64,000 nt of DNA from Cavia porcellus (Eukaryota > Chordata > Mammalia > Rodentia > Caviidae): NCBI RefSeq assembly GCF_034190915.1, contig NW_026947486.1, positions 23,801,001 through 23,865,000 on the forward strand, given 5' to 3'. Below are positions 57,561 through 64,000 of the stretch, in pieces. Under the pieces are notes generated by a model that worked only from the letters and a program-made list of their open reading frames with translations, made no database searches and had not been told where the DNA came from. The first letter of the stretch is position 1. The number at the start of each line of letters is the position of its first letter. Both the position numbers and the translations under genes were made by a program.

Positions 57561-60444
57561 TTGTTTGTATTGGTTATTGTTTTAAATACAGGAGACTAGC
57601 ATGAGCTTCTCTCCTCACAGTCTCCCCAAAGAACACATACAACAGAGGTGGGCAGAAAGAGAGAGCCTTCTAAAGTGGCCCCAGGGTCTGGGCAGAGGTT
57701 TCTGATGCCACAGAGGAGTGGAGTGGGTGGTCTGTCCTGCATGATTCTGTTGGTGAGGTTGTAAAACTTCTCTGGAGACAACATTTCAGAAACAGGGCTG
57801 GAATTTTTGTTGTGTCATAAAAGTGAGCCTACCAGAAAACTCTATAATATGACAGACACTAGATGGTGGGGAAATAGGGCGGGGACAGGGACAGAGCAAG
57901 AATCCCACGTGCCATGCACATGACTGGGGGTGAGGGTGTAAACCAGATTCTTAGTAAGAAGGTGGCTAGGGGACAAAGAAAACTAGGTCTCCAAATTATG
58001 TAGGTGGGTGCTGTGGGGGATGTAGAAACTACTCTTGGATCCCGATGCCTTTCTATCCTCCCCCACCGAGCAGCGAGAGGAACTCAGGGTAGAACTCAAT
58101 AGAAATGCCCCCTTTTATCCCTGAATAAGAACTTGTGTACCTCAGAGGAACACAGAGCATGGGCGTTTCTTTGCTTTTCCCTTTGTCTAATCCTTAGTCC
58201 CTAGACCATTAGCCCTGTTGCCATGGGAATTGAAGCTGAGCACCTGATGCATTCATTCAGTTGTGGGAGAAAAGCAGAGGTGGCCCTTGAAATAAAGGCC
58301 CTCGAGGGCAGAGATTTTAGCAAAGTACGCACACTGAATGAATTCACAATTTCGACAGGTATACCCATCCTTGAGATTACTATTATTTCCTCCCCCGCAC
58401 ACACACGCGTAGCCCTCCTCCCACTGACCAGCTTCATCCTGAGGAGCTCGCTATGGAGCACTACAGTGGGTGGCCCATAGTGCGGGATGTTAGGTGCCTC
58501 AGGAAGGAGACTTGTTTCCTGAAATGTGTCTGCAGGAACCAGGTCTGGCAGGGGGAGGAAAGAAACAGGTAAGAGCTTGGCCTGGGCAGATGTAGCCTAG
58601 AGGTATGGAAGGTCCCTTTGTTGTCAAGGAATGCATTCCTGTTGCCATGGAAGGCTGAGATGTGGGGCACCCAGCAGAAAAGAGGCATCCTGCTTGCCCC
58701 TGACCCCTCCTTTTCTCTGTCTCTTGCCTCTGAGATGGTGCCTAGGAGAAGTCCCAGACCAGGCTTGGGAGGGGGTTCCTCAGTTTCCAGAGGCAGGGCA
58801 GAGCCCTCAAACTGGCAGACAGCTTCTCCTCACCATTGCAGCCTCCTAACTGTCTCTCTCTGCTATCCCTGCTCTCACATTGTGGTCATGTGTGACCCTT
58901 TGGAAAGACCCTTTCCCCAGTCTCTTTCTCTTTGCTCACACACGCATTTCCCCTAAACACCATTCCACTGTCCTCTCTTCCCACCTCACCTCTGTACCCC
59001 TCACCACTGCACATCTTTCCTCTCCGTCACCTCCCTCTTTCCTCCCTGCATTACCTTTCGGTTTGTCCTTCTGTTCCTCTTCACTTTCTCATTCTTGCTT
59101 TCCATTTCCACTTGGGTCCCTCCTCTTTCTCACCGTGACTTTTCTTCTCATCAACCTCCATTCCCTTTCCCTCCCCTGTTATGTATGGCGTGACTAATAT
59201 CCCAGTCACTTGGTTATGATGGGCCTGATTTGGTCCAGGTTGTGTTCAGCCTACGAGGGTAGTGCATCATGAAATGAATCACAAGCATAACTCTCAGACT
59301 GCACATTACCATGAGACATAAGGGACTAAGTAACCGGAAGCTATGGGAGTAAGTAATGGGAGAACTAATTTTCATGTTGGGCCCAGTGAAGACAATGCCC
59401 CATGCTTTGGTTTTTCTCACACCCAGCATCCTCCCACGGCCACTGGGTAACCACCGCCCTCGTAAGTTGGGGCAAGGGTGTTCTTTCATCTTGGAAGAAC
59501 GATGGACTCACTCAGGGCCGAGAAGGGGTGTGCTGCCCTCTGTTAGTCCAAGTGTGGACATAAAGTCCAACTGGGTGCCGACTTCATGCAATCTGACTAA
59601 CTAACTGACCAAAATGGGCTGAGGAGCAGTTTCAAATTGTCAGTGAGCACCTTTGTGCTCTCCTCATTCATCTATTCTCATTCTCAACGCATTTTGTCTC
59701 TCCATTGCTCTCCATTGTCTCCACCCAGTCTTTTCTTAAAGGGCTGGCCCCACAAAGACAAGGAGGTTGAGACAGGCGACCCTAGAAATACTGTAGCGGG
59801 AGTCAAAAAGGTCACAGATGAGTGCTATCTGATTAGCTGGTGTAAAAGAGCCATATGTCAAGGCAGCAACAAGGAAACCTGACCAGCATCCATCTTGATG
59901 CTCGCTTCACTAGGCACCAGGCACCAGGCACAGCTGGCTCATACTCCTGCACGTTGGCGTTTGTGTTGTAAATCGCACAAATGTGCTATGAATCGCCCAG
60001 GCCCCTGGAACCCTTCTCAGCTCCCTGTAGCCTGGCAAATTGCTGTTTCGCAGCTCTGGGTGTTTGGGGACAGACTCACCCTCTGCAGAGCATGACACAG
60101 CAGATTCATGGACTCTGGAACCTGAGGCTCTGTTGAAGGCATAGCCACATATCTTCACCCTGCACAGGCCATCTAAGTCTCTGTCTGCACAGATTTTCGC
60201 TGTCTAGCCTCACTGGAAACTCTGAGTCCAGATTGCAGTTCCCATGTGTGATTTTTCATGAAGCCAATGGTTACATAGCAGTAGCTTTATGAATTTAAAA
60301 CTTAAGGGAGGTCCTCTAATGATCTTTGCTGCTATTTTCTGGATTCCTGGCTCTGTGGTCAGAAAAGATACAATTTACCAAAGAATCAATTTTTATGATT
60401 CTATTTGTGTAAAAATCTTTTTTTGTAAGGTTGAACCCAATAAA
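57561..60444. other. Least repetitive region, probably unique host DNA
   Basis: No L1, LTR or SINE of confident identity. 58690-59190 is pyrimidine-rich on plus. 58275-58345 (ctcgagggcagagattttag) loosely resembles an L2/MIR 3' end. A consensus-like splice donor caggtaagag occurs at 58567-58576, but no coding exon with a matching acceptor is convincing. The open frames here (longest 112 codons, 58618-58956 plus) lack recognisable domains. Confidence 0.4.
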
Positions 60445-60660
60445 AGACAGCCATGTTGTCATGGCAAACACATGAATCTCAGTACTCTGGAAGGCTGAGT
60501 TAAGAGGTTCACGAGTGTGAGCCCAGGCTATGCAATTTAGTGACTAAGCAAGACCCTGACTCAAAACGAAAAATAGAAAAGAGCTGATGATATAGTTTGG
60601 TGTGCAAGCCCTGCTTCAATCCCCAGTACTTCAAAGACAAAACACAAAACAAAACAAAAC
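60445..60660 (+). repeat. B1-ID fusion SINE
   Basis: A 7SL-like first half (atgaatctcagtactctgga, aggctgagttaagaggttca, agcccaggctatgcaattta, gcaagaccctgactcaaaa) is followed by an ID-like half (gatgatatagtttggtgtgc, cttcaatccccagtactt) and an (AAAAC)n tail. Such B1-ID dimers are known from several non-muroid rodents and are the best taxonomic clue here. Confidence 0.75.
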
Positions 60661-61689
60661 ACGCATTTGTAGTAACCATGAATGCACCCCCGAGTAAAAT
60701 GTTGCACCAGAGACATCTCGATAACTTCAGTCCAGCTTATGAAACCCAGTATTGCTGTCAATTTGAAAAGCAAGCTCATGCCTTTCTTTGGTATCACACC
60801 CACCGGTCCAGCAAATCTGGTCACCAATTTGACTTTTAACTCCTTAATTTCGCCTCTTGTGAACCTCAGTACACATAATCAGTAGGATCGTTACAGTACA
60901 TATTCATACCATTTGGCTTTCTTTTAAGCAGTATCATGTTCCAATTTATTTCTATTCCTATTTGTTGTCCTGTGCAGCTGTAGTTCAATCCTCTTCATTA
61001 CCGAAGAGAAGTCAGTCACAGAAACACGTGGCAATGTTTCAAAAGTTTCCATGTCCACCAGGCAGGGCATTTCAGTAGTTCCCAGAGTTCGGCCTTGCTG
61101 TTACTACTGTGTGAGTATTCAGACACATGCCCTTCGGTGAGTAGAATTATGCTTTTACGGCTGTACTCCCTGGACCTCTTTCATTAGTTTTCTTCCCTTA
61201 TTTCACCTTAAGCTGCAAGCGGTGACAGCAGATATACCTAAGTCTTTTTCCTTGCTCTCACAAAGAAGGCTTTCCACATTTCAGCATTAACTGCCATGGA
61301 CTCTGTTGGGTTTTGGGATAGTCAGATTGGATGAAGAGAGTTCCCTCTTAGTCCTAGTTTACGCAGAGGTTTCCTCATAAGCAAACCTTCGCTTTTCAAA
61401 GTGAAGACTCTGCTTCCATAGGGAATATTATGTTTTTCTCCTTAGTGTATTACTTTTGTGACAAGATGGATTCTTTTAAAGGCTGAGAGGCTTCACTCAT
61501 AGAGTGTTTTCGACTTGTCTGTGATATAATTTGCCTTAAGATGTATAACTGGCTTGCTGTGGTAACACTTAATTCAAGACTCTTCTCTGTGTTTATGTGA
61601 AAGACGGGCAGGCCTCTGCCTTTCACTTCTCACCATGCTCTTGTAACAGTTTTGATCTCATAACACCAGCTGGGAACTGCTTTAATATT
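60661..61689. other. Unassigned, probably unique
   Basis: No recognised repeat or domain. Short frames only (80 codons plus at 60597-60839). Confidence 0.4.
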
Positions 61690-62504
61690 GTGTGACACAA
61701 CATGAGATTGACATCGTTTCTCCCTGAAATGTTTGCTGGGATTAAATTTTGGAGCTCTCGGGAAGTGGAAGCTGTTTCAGGTGGTGGTTGTACCTGCTGA
61801 CTGCCCTGAAACTTCACTCATCCAGTATATAGAGCACTTTTGAAGTTCAGATTATCATCTTTGTTGTTTTCGTGGCATGTGCATATTGTATCTGGGTTTT
61901 AAAATTGGTTAGCGTAAAGTTTTTCATGATTAGGACTAATGATCATTTTAGTGTCTCATTGTTGATGGCCATGTCTCATCAAACCTTGCAGATGTTTCTG
62001 TTTTCTATTTTTAATTTTTTTCTATTTTGTTGGGGCCAGCACACGATGAATGTGATTTATACTGCTGTCTTTTTGAAGAGCCCATTTTTGCGATCTTGTT
62101 TTACTGTTAACTGGTTTAAACTTTTATATCATAGTTAATAAAATCAAATGAACAAGGACAAAATTGCTCTAGTTTCTTTAGGTTTCACCTGATTTTTCTT
62201 TTTTATTTATTTATTTATTTATTTTTACCGGTACCAGGGATCGAACTCACGACTGCCTGCTTGCAAGGCAGGTGCTTATGCTGCTGAACTAAATCCCCAG
62301 CCCCTCACCTGATTTTTCTACTTGATTTTGATTTAGGTCGCTAAATGTCTGTCTTTCTTTCCTACGTAGTATAGCAATTTAAAGTTGCCCTCTATGTTTT
62401 TATGATGATTCAGTTGAAAACATTTTGTAATCTACTCGATGAGTTGTTGTTAGAGCTGTGGGATATTTAGAAGGACATTTCTCAACTTAGGTAGACATAG
62501 AGTA
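61690..62504 (-). mobile_element. Old L1M ORF2 relic
   Basis: Antisense text at 61890-61980 (gcgtaaagtttttcatgatt) and 62330-62450 (gatttaggtcgctaaatgtc) follows L1M ORF2 in the right order on both sides of an ID SINE. Very diverged. A 34-bp patch at 62127-62162 does not belong (see findings). Confidence 0.5.
62190..62305 (-). repeat. ID-type SINE with target duplication
   Basis: Reverse complement: ggggctggggatttagttca, gtcgtgagttcgatccctgg, taccggt, then a (TAAA)n tail. Flanked by tcacctgatttttct on both sides (about 62185-62199 and 62305-62319). The best preserved ID copy in the window. Confidence 0.9.
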
Positions 62505-63248
62505 TTTTCTTTTTTATTTTAAAGAGATTTTAAAGAGATTAAGACTAAACAGGACATAACAAAGCAGATCAGAACAGTACAATGTAAGCAACACAGAATT
62601 CACTAGAAGACAGCCTGCAATTGACAGTAACTACCACTATGTCGCTTTCTTTGAAATAGCTGAGTATAACTTCATATACAAGAGTATCAAACGTAACAAA
62701 ATAGTATAAAAATATTCAAGAGAATGAGGGTATCACAGGGCATTCAGAACCAAATAACAGAAAACAAACAATGGCTACTATATTATCTCATTTACTGTAG
62801 AAAATTTGTGTATACTTTCACACGTAATACAATCCAATGAGGTACAATGTGACAGAGCCAATAGAAACAGAAGAGTAAGAGGATGGTAGAGCTTCAGAGT
62901 AAGATGATATTATACCAGTACTGGCTATTATAATGACTTGTTTCCCTCAGAGTAGTTGTTCAGACCATCATAGTTAATAAAATCAAACGAACAAGGACAA
63001 ACCCATTACAACTAACCAATGCAATCATCATAAGGTTTCAGAACAATAATGGGGAATCATGATTACCATAAACTCTTATGTACTCCTACTATTTCTTACA
63101 CTAGGGAGACTATACGGTATTTATACATGTGAGTTTGATTTATTTCGCTTATGAGTATGGTCTCAAGTTGTGCACATTTATTAGTAATTATCTCAGTGTG
63201 ATCATTCTTTATAACTGAGTAGTACTCCATTGTATAAAAACACCACAA
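62505..63248 (-). mobile_element. 5'-truncated L1 (3' UTR and last ORF2 codons)
   Basis: Nearly the same as 3100-3860: 3' UTR modules, then the ORF2 C terminus (minus frame 63317-63096 with [16 protein letters not shown]). It ends at ~63248 in a (CT)n tract. Confidence 0.85.
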
Positions 63249-63256
63249 CCTTTTTA

Positions 63257-63261
<5 letters not shown>

Positions 63262-63302
<41 letters not shown>
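63262..63302. repeat. (CT)n microsatellite
   Basis: About 20 CT dinucleotides at the 5' end of the truncated L1. The RE-repeat and SL-repeat frames crossing it are artefacts. Confidence 0.95.
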
Positions 63303-63304
<2 letters not shown>

Positions 63305-63308
<4 letters not shown>

Positions 63309-63525
63309 CTTCTGCAATTGCTTTGGTTGGAACTTTTAGGACAATGCAGAGGAGAAATGGGAAGTGCACATGTCCGTCCTTTGTCCTGATGGAGGAAAAG
63401 AGTCCAGCCCTTCACCTTTGAATGCGATTATTCACGGTGCATTTTTCATGAAAAACTGACCTTTTGTATTTTGAGATTGCTTCCTTGGCTTTCTAGTTTG
63501 TTGACTTTTTGGGGTTTTTTTCCTC
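63305..63525 (-). mobile_element. Old L1M ORF2 relic (RT region)
   Basis: attgctttggttggaacttt, taggacaatgcagaggagaa and tgtcctttgtcctgatgg follow antisense L1 RT sequence just after the FADD motif. Probably the continuation of 61690-62504. Confidence 0.5.
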
Positions 63526-63529
63526 TATT

Positions 63530-64000
63530 TTTTTAAACTTTATTTAAAAGTAAAAAGAGAAAAAACAAAACAAAACAAAGTGGTGTAAGGGTACAAGTAA
63601 TACAGCATTACAGAAAAAAAAAACCAGTAAGAAATCACCAGTTAATAGATTACACATTATCATCTTAGAGATAGTTGCTCAAGTCACAGTGTCAAAGCAT
63701 ACAAAGTGGACATTCAAACAGTGAGACTGTAAACAGTTGTGTTCAATGATCCAACCAAAAACATTAATATGGTCAGCTATTTAACACCCCTAAACACACT
63801 TGCAGTTGCATCCTTTAGAGCACTCCTTTTCCTCTCTTTTTTACAACAAAATTTACACATTTTGGGTTTTATTATTCCTTAGTTCTTATTACTTTTTTTG
63901 GGAAGAGAATAAAGTCAAATATGGAAAACACAGCTGTCAGTCAAAACCAAGGATAGACATAGCACATGATGTAAAAACTGAGTACAAGGGTATCACAATG
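63530..64000 (-). mobile_element. Half-LINE/L1-type modular 3' UTR, runs off the window
   Basis: Closely matches 24826-25290 (aacaaaacaaagtggtgtaa, ttagagatagttgctcaagt, catagcacatgatgtaaa). Another minus-strand element of the subfamily with the longer 3' end; its body lies beyond 64000. Confidence 0.7.

Noticed and set aside
58201..58480. Complementary 85-86 codon frames on both strands
   Set aside because: No recognisable domain, no conserved context, and open on both strands, so most likely chance in GC-richer DNA.
58567..58576. Splice donor-like caggtaagag as evidence of a gene
   Set aside because: Such sites occur often by chance; no upstream acceptor with an open exon is visible. Kept only as part of the repeat-poor island note.
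62190..62305. tRNA-like promoter boxes
   Set aside because: An ID SINE with A-rich tail and target duplication, not a tRNA gene. The same holds for the ID copies at 2164, 2951, 5079 and 53767.

Overview
The window looks like intergenic or intronic DNA from a placental mammal, most likely a rodent. It carries 7SL-derived B1-type SINEs (about 52.4, 56.9 and 60.5 kb), one with a fused tRNA-Ala/ID-like half, several ID-type SINEs, a MIR relic, many L1 copies and MaLR/ERVL-type LTRs. The B1-ID fusion and the ID consensus fit a non-muroid rodent better than mouse or rat, but I cannot fix the genus. I found no convincing host protein-coding gene; nearly every open frame is L1, endogenous-retrovirus or low-complexity sequence.

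Layout. 0-3 kb: an old L1 fragment, an env-bearing retroviral 3' end (LTR, polypurine tract and env tail on the minus strand), an LTR relic and two ID SINEs. 3-11 kb: a truncated L1 3' end, a MIR, then a long decayed L1 on the minus strand with an internally deleted half-LINE inserted in it. 11-25 kb: L1M relics, several MaLR LTRs, a nearly complete half-LINE on the plus strand (17.57-20.48 kb) that split a 5'-inverted L1, and an L1 tail on the plus strand. 25.7-31.7 kb: the best preserved L1 (minus), with recognisable ORF1, endonuclease, reverse transcriptase, zinc-knuckle region and a monomeric 5' UTR; it is dead. 31.7-40.7 kb: a half-LINE tail and another L1 holding two LTR-bounded MaLR-like elements with clear target duplications. 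41-48.5 kb: a fourth long L1. 48.5-55 kb: a betaretrovirus-like gag/PBS/LTR remnant, two solo MaLR-like LTRs, B1, an ERVL pol remnant and an ID SINE. 55-64 kb: L1M relics, B1, the least repetitive stretch (57.6-61.7 kb), then further L1 fragments running off the end.

How it fits together. The most interesting theme is a half-LINE family: three copies at 8.6, 19.65 and 32.29 kb share one deletion junction that joins the start of the endonuclease to the last ~60 codons of ORF2. That indicates a deletion derivative that was itself copied, presumably using L1 proteins in trans. The half-LINEs and the L1s also share a 3' UTR built from repeated ~130-bp modules. A second theme is a 340-bp MaLR-like LTR family, always on the minus strand here, present as two LTR-bounded copies and two solo LTRs.
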